The notes under the pieces: model-generated
What the model was told of the DNA's origin: nothing
The model's input: only the letters and a program-made list of their open reading frames with translations
The model's database searches: none
Made by a program: the position numbers and the translations under genes
Part shown: positions 51,101 through 62,929 of the stretch, piece after piece
Layout of the letters: each line of letters begins with the position of its first letter
Position numbering within the stretch: the first letter of the stretch is position 1
DNA from: Membranipora membranacea
Lineage: Eukaryota; Bryozoa; Gymnolaemata; Cheilostomatida; Membraniporidae
DNA length: 64,000 bases
Assembly: GCA_914767715.1 (NCBI GenBank)
Contig: OU612065.1
Location: 27,902,001 to 27,966,000 of the forward strand
Reading direction: 5' to 3'

Positions 51101-53887
51101 GCTGAGGTCAATATATAGTGAATGATAGATTTTTTCAGTATGGCAATAAAAGGTTCTACATCGGTATTGTTTGCAGTTTGACAATTTACTATCAGAATAT
51201 TGTTGTACAAGGACAGAAAGTTCGCGTAAAGTTGCTAAAAGATCAACTGCTAATGGTAAGTCAATTTTCCTCTGAATCTACCAAGAGAAGATTTGACAAT
51301 TAAGTTATTTGGAGTTACCTTTCCAGTGGAGCGAGCATATGCCTGGGTAAATTAGCTGACAGATAGAGACGGATTAACACAACATCTGGAATACAAAAAG
51401 CTGTCATCGCTTTTAGGTTGTCCGAGGCTAACCAAGAGTTGTAATCAAAGTTTCCACAACCAACAAGTTTAAATATCTGCTCAAAAAATTATTATTAGCT
51501 AGAAAATGATGATCTCGTTAGACTGCTTTCATCTTCTTGATTATCTCACTTGTGTCAATTATAGGAAGGAAAAGACAAACAGTTCTTATTAGCTAAGCTG
51601 AACGATGTTCAGGGTGGCAATAAAAAGTCTACGGACGACAAGCAGAGACAATCTCAAAAACAGATCACAGGTGGTGATGGGAGAAACCATAGCAAAGTCT
51701 CTACTAAAGATGTGAGTAAAAAGTTGCTCACTTGTTTGTGCTCAGTTTTGGTCAAGGAATGTATCAGGTACTATATTATGGTCATGAGAGAGTTTCAGGA
51801 CGTCTCATGACCAAAATATGGCTGTACTTGTCGATTTCTGAACATGATTGCAAGGCGCGCGTTACAGTTTCTTGCACCGTGCCCATTACGCTGCCATTTT
51901 GACCAATAGATAATCTGTTATTATATATTGTTTGTTCACATGCCTTTCCCTTACTTGTCTCCAGATCCATACAGGTAAGTTTTAGTGATACTTGGCTACT
52001 AGTGTCTCCTAATCTAGAGCACTGCTGTTACCATATTTCAAATAGAATTATTCCCTTGACATTGTGTGCTGTAATCTAAGCACCCGATTAAGGTAGCCGG
52101 GTCACAGGATCTAGAAATATAACATTGATAAATCAGTAATAATTCCTAAATCTTGATATTATGGTTACGCTTTTCTGGCATTACAACTCTCTGATTTGAA
52201 CTGTGGGTAGAAAACAAGACTGTTTCATGTTTTGTCTTACACAGATGTAGTATTGGACATCTTTTGAAATATTCAAAGCTAACATATTGATGGATGCTGG
52301 TGTGCAGTTTCAGTGTTAACACTCGTTATGAACTGCTTGATATAATTATTTTAAGACCATCAGTAAAGATTTGACTTTGACCAATATCACAAGTTAGCCA
52401 CAATTTTGGTTATTAATTCAGTTCATTTGGTGAGTAATTTCTTTTGTCAATAAAGGAAGAGGAGGAGGAGGTTAGTATTTTACGTTATAATGCACTACAC
52501 AGGGGTTGACACTCAAACTCTGATTCTCTGATATTAGCTGAAATAATTTTTTTTTCGCTAGAATTATATTTCCTTTGTGGCGCTGCTTCCCCAATCGCTA
52601 CCTGAGTAGTTAGTAATGATCATGAGAACTTATCGTCAAATACCCTACTTGTCTACCAGGTGCTCAGAAACCCAGCTTATTAGGAAATACAAATTTCATT
52701 GATCCATATGAGCCATCAAACCAATAATTACTGTCACAACAGCACTAATAGAAGTTGTGTACCTTCATTTGTTGTGAATTTATAATTTTCATATTTAAGT
52801 CTTTTTTCTTTTGTACTCGCACTTGTGTCTGAATGTCGGGATAAATGCTACAGCTTGGTTATACCCATGCTAAGGAAGTTTTACTGAAATGGTATGGTGA
52901 TTGGTGAAATAGTCTTGTCAATGTTAGATTAGATAGATAGATGATATTAACTTTATTCATCACCAATCAATGCAACGAGGGCAAATGCGACCGTGTGCAA
53001 AAAAAAGATATCAAAATCTATATGTAAAACTATATGTAAAACTATATGTAAAGATATGTAAAACTATAATACATAGACCAATCAAATTTGGATGGCATTT
53101 TCATGTCATTTGGTAGTTGGCATGCTTCAATTTCAGTATGGTACCTCCGTCCTTGTTCTGGAAATCTTCTGAAAATTGTCAACACAGAGTAAGGATATGT
53201 ATCCTGACTCTGTGAAGTCATGTTCACTATGGTTCCGTGCTTCGACGCCAACTGTGACTATGACGCGGGTAAGCCTGCGTGTAAATCCTGCCTGCGACAG
53301 AACTTTTTGAAGTTTCATCGTCATTGAAATTGGAAGCAACCATTCGAATCGGAAGCGGACAACTCATTCGATACCCTCCATTCGAAGTAGGGACCCTCCC
53401 TGTTTGAAGATAAGATTGGATAATCTAGATTTGCTAGTAGCATAAAAAATGAAGCAAAACTACTTGGCTGGAAAGTTTAATGATCGAATACTTGCGGAAT
53501 TAAAACTGTTACTTATACCTGGTCGTTCTGCTTTTGGCACTAACAAAATTACGTCTACTCCTCTTAAAACAGTCGTTTAAAACATGGTCTGAATCCTGAT
53601 CAAAATTCTTCCCTGTTGTTGAAATTAGAAGCATGGATCCATAGTGTTGGTTAACGTTTAAAGTCTTCTATCATTCAGAATTTTGCTCTTTGTCTTAGCA
53701 TTGAATTTGCCTATTATTACTTTTCAAACCACTTTGAATTTTATCAAATAGCCATCCCCCCCCCCCCCCCGACACATATATCACCTAATTGTCAATTTGT
53801 ACTATTGTACTATGATCTTTACAGGTGTGGTTTGAAGAGAATGGAAGAGGATCTAATCCACCAGGTTACGTTGGGGCTCATATGTGA
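36125..53887 (+). CDS. Transmembrane channel-like (TMC) protein, complete 23-exon gene
   Basis: TMC proteins are multipass, TMEM16-related ion-channel or mechanotransduction membrane proteins. Exons: 36125-36143, 37461-37481, 37546-37718, 38113-38157, 38313-38390, 38952-39103, 41613-41682, 43445-43526, 43734-43892, 45394-45545, 46115-46269, 46561-46708, 46993-47154, 48151-48326, 48488-48706, 48941-49048, 49598-49673, 50121-50251, 50413-50568, 51177-51255, 51565-51711, 52456-52470, 53825-53887. They sum to 2586 nt (861 residues) with every intron phase matching. Family marks are KEIEGHFGTGVLSYF (about residue 214), FGTWDYAL, the TMC signature CWETGIGQQLYKL (about 572), and RPFRASKSNSFF (about 677). 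An extracellular-type loop has N-glycosylation sites (NTT, NGT). The N-terminus is basic and cytosolic, and the C-terminus is charged, with a 15-bp EEEEE microexon (least certain) and a final GRGSNPPGYVGAHM. First-exon choice and microexon are inference. The subfamily is not assigned. Confidence 0.9.
37013..37066. mobile_element. Longer micro-palindrome insertion, 54 bp
   Basis: A hairpin with arms ATAGGACTGCCGCAGTT and its complement and a centre TTTTGGCCAAAAA, with few mismatches. Flanks are TATAACC (37006-37012) and TATAACA (37067-37073), six of seven identical. The arm sequence differs from the other families. It lies in the second part of the long first TMC intron. Confidence 0.6.
40010..40130 (-). 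repeat. tRNA-like SINE fragment
   Basis: The minus strand shows a box B-like GAACCGGGTTCATTTCCC and an upstream box A-like segment (TACTCGGTTAGCATCTAAGG). Similar 'CTAACCGA...GCTCG' words occur in the tRNA-like patches at about 20600 and 30700, so one SINE family is plausible. It lies in a TMC intron. Confidence 0.4.
41068..41581. mobile_element. MITE with about 185-bp terminal inverted repeats
   Basis: Left arm 41068-41255 and right arm 41395-41581 are inverted copies. Ends are ATAGACAGTTTTCTGAGCTC and its complement. Internal shared words include CCAAACTGGAGAGAGGACAA and ATAACCCTCTTT. No coding frame. Target duplication is not clear (TA-rich flanks). It lies just before TMC exon 41613. Confidence 0.85.
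44317..44405 (+). repeat. tRNA-derived SINE head
   Basis: On the plus strand, TTTGATAGCGCATTTGATTG resembles box A context and GAGTTTGATGCCTGC resembles box B, at tRNA-like spacing. It does not fold into a good tRNA. It is intronic in the TMC gene. Confidence 0.35.
49496..49575 (+). pseudogene. Dead duplicate of TMC exon 50121-50251
   Basis: After a good TTGCAG acceptor the sequence matches the 5' half of the live exon (LLSNF.P.T.P.RAS) but has lost one base (TCTAATCTAAC against TCTAAGTCTAAC) and ends before the hydrophobic part. Inclusion would break the frame. The live exon sits 625 bases downstream. Confidence 0.8.
50033..50064. mobile_element. Micro-palindrome insertion (CCATAGAC type) inside duplicated intron
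   Basis: A 32-bp hairpin starting CCATAGACTTAATAA and ending TTATTAAGTCTATG, flanked by GGCTTGC (50026-50032) and GGTTTGC (50065-50071). The sister intron copy at about 49440 has no insert at this position, so it was gained after the local duplication. Confidence 0.8.
53183..53214. repeat. Micro-palindrome (CACAGAGT type)
   Basis: A 32-bp imperfect hairpin (CACAGAGTAAGGATA and complementary ATCCTGACTCTGTG) almost identical to the insertion at 16708. The target duplication is not clear here. It lies in the last TMC intron. Confidence 0.6.
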
Positions 53888-56001
53888 AAAATTAACTCCC
53901 TCTCCTTCGTGGTCTGGAGATGCTATAAATTACAATAAAATACTGCAAGCTTACGACATTCAGTTACGTTCTTGCCTCGGATTCCTGCCCATCAATTGTT
54001 CTATTTGTGCTACTTGCTACTGAAGCTCTTACTCTGAGAGGACTTTCATGTGATATGGTGGCATAGTATCATTACTTAATTCCTTCATTATGGAATAACA
54101 TAACCCAACAAGATATGCCATCATCATATCATCGCTGTAGTAGTGTGGTATAATCTGCTCAATTATTCATGTCATATATATTTTTCTAGTGTGAATGATT
54201 TTACGAAGGTTTTTGTGTGCCACTCCATTGTTGAATGTGAACATATTGACAATCATAGTGCGATTGTGACCACACAAAATCCAAAATGAAACCAACTTCA
54301 ATGACTTTAAACAAGTAATTTTTTCTGGTTCAAATCATGGTATTTTGCCCAATATTTTCATCATTTATATTGTTATATGTATAACAAGGCTAAAGTTTAC
54401 GGCTACTATTGACTTCCTTGTTATGTTTATGTGCAGCGGAAGTTTTTTTTATTTGTTTAACCCATAGACCCGTTATGGCTCTCCCATCCCGTAAATCCGT
54501 CCTGTGAGCACCTGTGTTGTTTTCTCTTATACCAGTAACATAAACCAAGGAGTTAGAGACAACTCTAACTCTTTGCATAAACGCATATGTGTTATACATA
54601 ATGATCTAATGATAATATCTGTCCAAAATGAACCTGACAATAACAGCATCATACCAAGGTTAACGGTATAACCCTTTTTTTTATCTTATAAAAGAACTTT
54701 GTGCATCAGTGAAACTGTGTGAAACAAATATTTTCTATTTACCCTTTGATCTAATAGTTGACTGAACAAAGTCTGAGGGCTTACCCGTCACCAGTTTCAT
54801 AAAACTATCTTTTGAGGTTTTTATGTGTTAGCCCTATGAGATATTATGATTTTGAAATAAACCCTGTTGTATGTAAAAAATGAGGATGTAATTAACATAA
54901 CCGTAATCAAGGAAAGGTAAAAACTATGATCGCACTCTGATATCAGTGACTGAAGCGATGGTAAATAAGTCAATGGCTGATGCAACTTATTTGAACAAAA
55001 AATTTCTCCCAACCATTGCAAGCAGGGCCATGTAATCAATTATCATGTAAACGGACTGCCAGGGGGAGGGGCGCACCATGATGTAAAGGTGTTTATATAC
55101 AATGTAAATCTTTATTTCTTGTTCTTGGATCACCGAATCAAAGAAATAAAACATCAATATATAACAGATTTTACTTCCGAAACGGGCTGGAAAGAACAAA
55201 CAAAACACGCAATACTTGCTGTTTTGTGTATACACATACCTACATGACAAGTTGGCAAGGGTCCATATCTGGTAGTGTGTCGCCCACCAATTGTGGGGAA
55301 AAGTTTGAAATTTAGGCAATTGGTTATAATCGGTTAAATACCAGACCTCATCAAACAAATAACTATAATTTCTTGTTTTAATTAGGCAACCTGGTACAGT
55401 AAATACAAGAAAAACATTGGACTAAGCTCCTAGGTGCAAAAATGGGATGGGTGTAGGGTCATCTGGTATCATATAGTCTGAGCCCCCAAGACTTTTGCCC
55501 CTCGCCCGACGGCCCCCTGGCGAGGGAATCGTAGGTACCGTATCAAATCGTAGGGTAACTAGCTCAAATATCTGGTGTTACCCTAGGGAATAGGGGTACT
55601 TGTCAAAATATGGTGTAATGTATGGTTGAACCAGTCATTGATATCATATTACATCAATAATAAGTACCTTGCTCTTTCATTTTGCATAATAAAGGATTGT
55701 CTTCCCAGAAAATAACTACACAAGGTTTGTGCGCATGACTATAGAACATGTTCAATATCAGCTGATGATAATTCAACCAATCAGATTCAAGTATAGTAAT
55801 CTTCTGAGCTGAAGCAAAACCACTTCAATAAAAGCATTATTTACAGAGCGCTACATGCACGTTGTGAGCGTTCTTCCTTCATCACTACCCATTCAGTTCT
55901 TGCTAAGGCTGTAGCTTGGTAGACTCGATACTTGCTAAATTGACAATCGCGCCATCATCTGATTACTACACTGGTGCAGCAGATTGAGTCGACCGTAGAG
56001 G
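53888..56001. other. TMC 3' region and MSMO1 upstream region
   Basis: AT-rich DNA after the TMC stop, with no convincing exon on either strand. It contains the micro-palindrome at 54546-54575. Bases immediately before 56002 should hold the MSMO1 5' UTR and promoter, but I see no clear TATA or initiator. Confidence 0.5.
54546..54575. mobile_element. Micro-palindrome insertion (CAAGGAGT type)
   Basis: A 30-bp hairpin (CAAGGAGTTAGAG, 4-base loop, CTCTAACTCTTTG, one mismatch) flanked by exact CATAAAC at 54539-54545 and 54576-54582. Confidence 0.8.
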
Positions 56002-59000
56002 ATGGAGGGAAACTACAGCACCCCGACTGAATTGCTGACTGAGAGCTTGAACAAGGCATTCCTTTATGTCCCTGAAAACCCGCTGGCAGTATATGTTGAA
56101 CAGGGATGGAGACATATGACGGATAACTACACGAAATTCCAAATTGCAACTCTGGGGTCACTTATTGCTCATGAGGTGCGTTTCTTAATTAATTTATCTC
56201 TCTGCACTACTACTATCTTTGATTTATTTTACAAGTTGCCAAAAAGTTCATTGCATTATCATATATTATATGCTGTTTGCTGAATAGTAGCGGTGACTCA
56301 GTCCAGTGCATAGCCTGCATAATGCGATATAAGTTAGCATTCTACTTCTATTACATCTACCATTATGGCATGTTATGTACAATACGGTTAACTTGATTTG
56401 ACAACTGAAGCTGCTCCATGATTAACCGTAGATTTTATAATCTGTTTTAGTTCGCCTACTTTGGAATATGCTTGCCAGCTTTTCTCTTCCAATTTAGCTC
56501 ATTCTTCCAAAGATTCAAGATACAGCAGGTATGAACCTAAGAACTATGCACAAAAATTACTATTCTATTACTATATTACTATTCTTACTATTACTATTAA
56601 AACTTCGGCCTGATGCCAATGTATATCTTGATTCAATGGAGCCAATGGATTTGGTGTGTCATTCTGATAATAAAGATTATTGGGGGAAGTAATAAATGTG
56701 CCATCTACGAATATATAATGTGATTTGATACAAGAATCCAAGATTCTAGATTTTTAATTTGTGGAGCTTAAGATGTAACCTACGTGACATTATTTGTTCA
56801 TCAATTTGATTTCTCTTGTCACTCGGTGTGGCTTTAATGTTTTTCCCCTTTTTTATAAGGACAAGGAAGAAACGGCGCAGCTCCAGTGGAAGTGTTTCAA
56901 ACTGATCTTATTCAATCACTTTTTCATTCAGGTAAGCACAAGCGCACTGCACAATCTAGCCTATTTGCTTGTTGATATAATAGTTGTGAAGTTCTAATTA
57001 TGTAATACTTTAGTAACAGTATATAGCGCATGTGAGGTAATCATCACAATCTGGACCCCAACAAAATTCCATATCGTTGGTTTATCAAGCACTTGCATTG
57101 ACATTTCATAATAGCAATCTGGTCCTCTTAAATTTACTAGTATATGTTTATTTTATTTTATTTATTTTAACTGTTACCAACATTTTAGGGCCCACTTATA
57201 TTTGGAGTGTATGCTTTCACTGAAATGTTTGGTATAACTCACGATTGGGATTCTATGCCAAGATGGTATGTACAATGTGTATGCTTGCCCGATTTGCGCT
57301 CTGAACATCCCTTCCCCACTTGGGGCTCATAATGATTGGCTATCCAATTTAATTGATTCTTTAGGCACCTCTTATATTTGGAGCATATGCGTTTACAGAG
57401 ATGTTTGGTATTCCTCATGATTGGGACTCTTTTCCACGGTGGTGAGTTGTCAGATCAAAAATCTCCTCAAGCTGGATGGCATTTCATGAATGCTATGAAG
57501 TCATTTCTTAAATAGGCCTTTGTATAAAGATATATATGAGTTTACCTTGCATATACTTGCAAAAAAAAATCCAATAGCATAAGTGAACTCCCTGTGGTGT
57601 TACTACTGTTGCTTGATCAGGGGTTGTATCGTCCACAAAAATGTTTATTCATAATCTTTCAAACATTCTTGTAATGTCTTGTAGGGGATAAATACCTAGA
57701 GACCTTATAGGTGTTTATTTGTCTTGTGAATGTGATATACGGCCATACATGAATTTTATTGCCACATTTTTTTACACACATGTTAGTCTGAGAGTAGGTA
57801 ATAATTACCATTATGCTGATAGAGAATAAGTTGCGGATCACCTCAGCCATACTAGCTCTAGCAATGAACAAGAGATAAACTTGACTGTTGCCTACAGGCA
57901 GAGCTATCTCACAGTGTAACCTGTCACCTCAGATAATGCTCTTGTCAGCGATTAGGCTATCTGTATATGTATACTCATATGTATATAAATGTAGGCTATA
58001 ATATAGGCTATAATATGTGCTATAATATAGGCCTAAGTGAACTGCAATGATATCTGATCTTTTACGAAAAATAATTGCTTCTTTTTCTTCGTTTGTAACG
58101 CATAAAGGAATTACTCGATCTACATCAGGGAGAAATCTTCCTGATCACATTATGGGAGTTGGGGGTTTATCTCTACATGCCTATCTTGCACTATTGCCTC
58201 AAATCCAGAAACCTGAATACTGAGATTGCTGATTTCTTGATGATTATTTTTTTACAGGTATGATCTCATAGCTCGATCTCTTGTTTGCTTAGTGATAGAA
58301 GACACATGGCATTATTTCCTACATAGGGCACTTCACGATAAAAGGATCTACAAACACATTCATAAAATTCATCACCACTTTTCGGTAAATAAACTTGCTT
58401 TAACTATTGGCTTAATCACAAGTGACTGCATCCATTTACCAACCAACTCTCGGCTGCATAGCATAATAAGTACACTATGTATGAAATGAAGTCTGGAGAA
58501 CTTGATGATGATATAAGGTGTAGGCCAAGCCAATCCTAGAACCCTTCCTTCATTATAAAATTGCCCTGCATTTTTGCAAGTAAATATATTGTGTCAGCGA
58601 CGATATCTCCATCTGGATCACCATAGAACTGATATCTGATAACCTTATCTATATGTTCATGAATAGCTAAACATTTGAGCACGAAATGAAGACCATAAAT
58701 TACCGTTTCTAATTTTTCATATTAATCTATTTCTAGTCGCCGTTTGGAATGACCGCTGAATATGCCCATCCTGCAGAGACTATGAGTGAGTTAACCAATG
58801 ATACATTCTTATTATAGTTTTATTCAAACTGAAGCGAAAGAAATGGTTTTCCATGCCATGTTAACACGGCCACCAAAAGGATCAAACTAACTACCCCCAC
58901 CAACCAACAAAGCGTGTCCAGCAGTCTAGCAGATTGCTAAATACAAACTACAATCTAATCCATTGAGGACTTTTTTACTAAGGTAGATTCCAACTGAGCC

Positions 59001-59710
59001 CACTCGTTTAATGCAAGAGATTGTGTTTACTATAAATCATCCTAATGTATCTTATTTTTAGTACTGGGCGCAGGCTTCTTTATTGGAGTTATGGTCACAT
59101 GCAATCACATAGTTTTACTGTGGGTGTGGATGGTTGCTAGATTACTGGAGACTATCGAAGTTCACAGCGGTTATGATTTTCCATACATCAACCCATATTA
59201 TCTCATTCCAGGCTATGCTGGTGCGTACTAATATTCATTCAATCCTTCTGGTAATATTTGGATTTGTTTGAACAGCCTGCAAACCAGCATTTCCATTCGA
59301 GCCATCCTGGGCTTCCGGTCCGTCATGAATCCTACAATCCTGACCAAATTAATACCTACACTTATTGTTCAAGGATTTTTCCTCAAAATTAATTTAATGT
59401 TCTAACACCAGTCGATCTGTGCTTAAAATTAACTGAGCTGATTGGGATGCCTATCAATGTAGACTTGGATGCACAGAGGTATAGTTTAGAAATCCTAAAT
59501 ATCAGCAGATGAATGCCCCATGTTGATGCAATTTGAATTGTTTAAGGTGCGAAATTCCATGACTTTCATCATAAGAACTTCAACGGCAATTATGCTTCCT
59601 CCTTCATTTGGTGGGATTGGATATTTGGCACAGACAGACAATGGAAGGAGTACTATAATAAGACTGGAGGAATAGCTCGTCCTGCTTTAGAGTCCAAAAA
59701 GAAACATTAA
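56002..59710 (+). CDS. MSMO1: Methylsterol monooxygenase 1 (sterol C4-methyl oxidase)
   Basis: A membrane-bound di-iron oxidase of the fatty acid hydroxylase family. It oxidises the C4 methyl groups of 4,4-dimethylsterols in the endoplasmic reticulum during sterol synthesis. Exons: 56002-56175, 56451-56528, 56860-56931, one of 57189-57265 or 57365-57441, 58258-58384, 58737-58785, 59062-59220, 59547-59710. Either version gives 900 nt, 299 residues, close to the usual 290-300. The start ATG opens a family-like N-terminus ([29 protein letters not shown]). All three histidine boxes are present: HRALH (156-160), HKIHH (169-173), HDFHH (250-254), with [12 protein letters not shown] and [12 protein letters not shown]. 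The C-terminus ends in basic residues (KKKH). An AATAAA lies about 10 bases after the stop. No defect was seen. Retention implies a host that makes sterols. Confidence 0.95.
57189..57265 (+). CDS. MSMO1: MSMO1 alternative exon 4a
   Basis: 77 nt, acceptor TTTTAG, donor GATG|GTATGT. Encodes [20 protein letters not shown] then DSMPR and a split Trp. Incoming phase 0 and outgoing phase 2, the same as exon 4b. It is the more human-like of the two at MPRW; 4b is closer at IPHDW. Confidence 0.9.
57365..57441 (+). CDS. MSMO1: MSMO1 alternative exon 4b
   Basis: 77 nt, acceptor TTTAG, donor GGTG|GTGAGT, 99 bases after exon 4a. Encodes [20 protein letters not shown] then DSFPR and a split Trp. It differs from 4a at 17 of 77 bases but at only 4 residues, and nine other changed codons are silent. 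Since 77 is not a multiple of three, splicing both exons together would shift the frame, so they should be mutually exclusive. Confidence 0.9.
57442..58257. other. MSMO1 intron after exon 4b
   Basis: Non-coding. Contains a (GGCTATAATATA)-like short repeat at about 57993-58030. Nothing else recognised. Confidence 0.5.
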
Positions 59711-61151
59711 ATGAAATTAAATAAATAGTAGTTAAAACTGAACAAATGACTTTTAACGTCGCTGATACTTTCAGTATCAGTCGAACATGTGTCCCTAAAA
59801 GTGATATTGCAAAAAAAATGATTGAATTAAGAAATAGGTTTGAAACTTTTTTGCATCTATGATACGTTGTTTGTTACATTTGCTATTACTGGTACAATAC
59901 AAGTTCCGCAACATAAGATTATTGTTGTTTACATGTTGTTTCTTTTATTCATATAAGGCATCAGAATCAGTATTTTACCATTAGACAGTTTTACCAGACT
60001 GATTCACAGTCACCAAGTGGTATCAGCCTAAGTCTGTAAATGACATATTGATCAGCTCTTCACTGTTATAAGTTTACTCAGCATGGCTGGCATTATCACT
60101 GATCAATACTGACTAGCTGTGTTATCACATTTCACATTATAATAGCAAGGACCTTGGCATCTCTTTCAAATAGCATTAAGTGACATTTCTCTGTCACTGT
60201 TGTATGGTAAATTCTGGTTTAAGTATAAAGTTGCATTATATTTTCTAGAATGAAGTTTTTGATGCTATCTTTGCAATACAGTTGCACATCTCGGTCCTAC
60301 CCAGACTGTCTTTCAATCAACCTTGTATGTATTATAGCCAAAAGATTATTTATTTTTTTAGTAAAAAGTAAAAATAATACAATAAAGAAGATCAATTTAT
60401 GGAAACATGGGTACACAAATGTTGAATATCTGGCTTATACATGGACATTGTTACATACACATTATGAGATTGTGAGAAAGGTGATAGAGAACTGTTATTA
60501 TGCGCTATATTCAGCAAAATATATAATATCATGTATATAGTGTCTTGAGCATATTGGACCCATCAATTGTTAAACATCTGGCGAACAGTAAAACTCCATA
60601 ACCCCAAAAAAGCTAGTAGCTAGATTTGAGTTGTAAAAACCAGGATTCTGGAGTTAGTCCAGAAGCCAACAACATCTAAGATTCAGTTGAATAATTTCTC
60701 TTTGGATGTATAATTTGATTGTGAAGGGCACATAAGTAGGCCTAGGAGTGTTCAAAAACACAAAATTTACACCTTTCAATGGACCCGATAGGGAGCTGGG
60801 GCCGCTTTTAGAGGGCCCAATATTTGACATTAGAAAACTGTCATATGCAATGGGAAAACCGAGGGATTCTATGGGAAAACCCCTACTATTGTAATAGAAA
60901 ACCCAGGTCACATGGTATTGTTTACATAACAATGTATTAGTAAACAGTGTAAGCTGTGTGCTGCACTGGTATTGTACTGACGGAGTAACCCTGTTACTCC
61001 TTGCTCCTACCACCAGAAACGTTGTAGCCTACTACAATAGTAGAGTGTGCAAGGCTTTGGTAAGTGGTTGAAGACATAAGTATCAAAATCTAGCAGCACA
61101 AAATACTTGGTCATAGAAATGATATAGTCTGTCAACATATATGTGTGGAAT
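59711..61151. other. Intergenic region after MSMO1
   Basis: AT-rich with no conserved frame. A decayed CAAGGAGT-type hairpin in minus orientation lies at 60982-61003 (GGAGTAAC and GTTACTCCTTG arms), without a clear target duplication. Confidence 0.5.
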
Positions 61152-62773
61152 ATGGATGCTTTTGGTAACAGAGAACAGACTCACCGAGCAGTCCTTACTA
61201 GATCTCAGATGAGGAAAATTAATGATGATGAAAGCCAGGTAAGTTCTCATGAAACAAACCGAGGAATTCAATGTTTGCCTACTTAAACTGGTTATCTGAA
61301 GGAAATACATATTCATCAATCCTTGTTAAATCTAGGTTTGGACTGATTTGATAACGAAAGAAGTCCTCTCGTCTTTTCCATGTGTGCTGTGCGCATTTTG
61401 TTTCTACATCTAACATAGTAGGGAAAGTACTTGTCTGATCAATATCTGTGACCCGCCAGCCAGAATATCATTTGAAGCGAGGTGAAAGAATGTCTCATTT
61501 CCATTTTTCAAGTTAATGCTTTAACTGGTAATAAGCATGTTCGCTGTGCTATTGGATACTTGTTGTTGGTTATTGGATATTTTCTGTAGGCCCCTGCTAC
61601 AAAGAACACATGGGCTGCATCTGGTATCGCTGACAATGGTGTTGTAGTGCCTCAGATTGGATTGATTCGTGAGAATAAAAGGAAAGGTGGCTGCGGGTTA
61701 TGACGGCTCGATCCGAGTCAGCTTGCAAAGGCAGAAATTGATAATGGAGGTGAGGCTGAAAATAGAGAATTTCTTATTGATTTCAAAACAATATGTTGAG
61801 TTAAGTTTTGCATTGTATATGTTAGAAGCACACACTGCACAACACCATCATTTCTGTCTCAAATCTCAAAACAGCGGCATATCCTAACGCTGCAAACGTC
61901 AATTGTGTTGCAGGTAAACTGAGGGCTGCAGGCTGCGGGCGACGCTAAAGAAGATCACGATTACCCAGACTCAACGGCTATGCCTCAGACTGTGCGAGAG
62001 AAGCACACTACCATAAACATTGCATCAAAAATTATTCCAGGAAAACTTATGAAAAGGTCACAACGTGGGTTAAGTTCTTATTTGTGTTGAAAATTGTATT
62101 GGGTGGATTTTTTTTATGTCTAACCATAGTTCAAAACCCTGAAAACTCTAGGGAGTAAAATATTTGCAGGAGGAAATGCTCACAATTTCACACACGCCTT
62201 AAACAGGTGATATTCAACCCTCACTTTATTTAGACTCTCACCTCTGCTTGCAAAAATTTAGTGCTAGCTAACATTAAGTCACCCATAAACTGGCTAAACT
62301 AAGCTAAACATTACTCCTCCAGGGTAACCACAAGTTTTTTTATGTATTGTAATGTCTTATTCAGCATCTTTTTATTATCTTAAGTAGAGTCTGTGTGTAA
62401 ATTTGTGGTACGGTGATGGCATAGGTCTAAGCAGTTGACACCCTTTACAATAAGACCATAACCACTTCATTCCCCCCCCCCCCCCCGCTTTTATATATCT
62501 ACTTACAGATTTGTTAAGCAAGCTTTTAACTTAGCTGCTAGATTTGATGTGAGATAGAATCATTTTTTGTTCGAAGATTGTACCTCCTGCTGTTGTGTTG
62601 GGATCCAGTTAGGTGATTATATTTTTCCTCTGATTAATCTAAAGTTTTATCGTTCATTCAGTGATGCGGCAAAGGACGAAAAACCACACAAAAAGGCTTA
62701 CAATAACTATTCAGATCTAAGATCATTGATCATAGTCAAGAAGCACCAACTTTTTTACAAGATGACCAAGTAA
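61152..62773 (+). CDS. Small unidentified gene, 146-residue basic protein
   Basis: Exons 61152-61238, 61590-61686, 61924-62068 and 62662-62773 sum to 441 nt, and all phases match from ATG to TAA. The protein begins MDAFGNREQTHRAVLTRSQM, continues TWAASGIADNGVVVPQIGL and KHTTINIASKIIPGKLMKRS, and ends LFYKMTK. It has no signal peptide or membrane segment and is rich in Lys/Arg. I do not recognise the family. The acceptor at 61924 is not the strongest nearby, and the last exon could instead splice on from a GTAAAA at 62770, so the 3' end is less certain. Confidence 0.5.
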
Positions 62774-62929
62774 AAAAATACTCTGCATGTATTTGTGTCA
62801 ATGCAAGTTTTCACATGTATTTTGTGTAGAGATTATTCATGTCCTTTTTTTGCTTGCCCACAGTTTGACGCAGGTACCATCACATTTAGGTATGTGTTTT
62901 AATGATGTTATATTTAATTTAAACAGGTT

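Noticed and set aside
54987-55358. 123-codon minus-strand frame upstream of MSMO1
   Set aside because: AT-driven aromatic-rich translation with no conserved motif or splice structure.
57365-57441. Exon 4b as a dead duplicate of MSMO1 exon 4a
   Set aside because: It has intact splice sites, no stop, the same length, and changes concentrated at silent positions, which argues for function.
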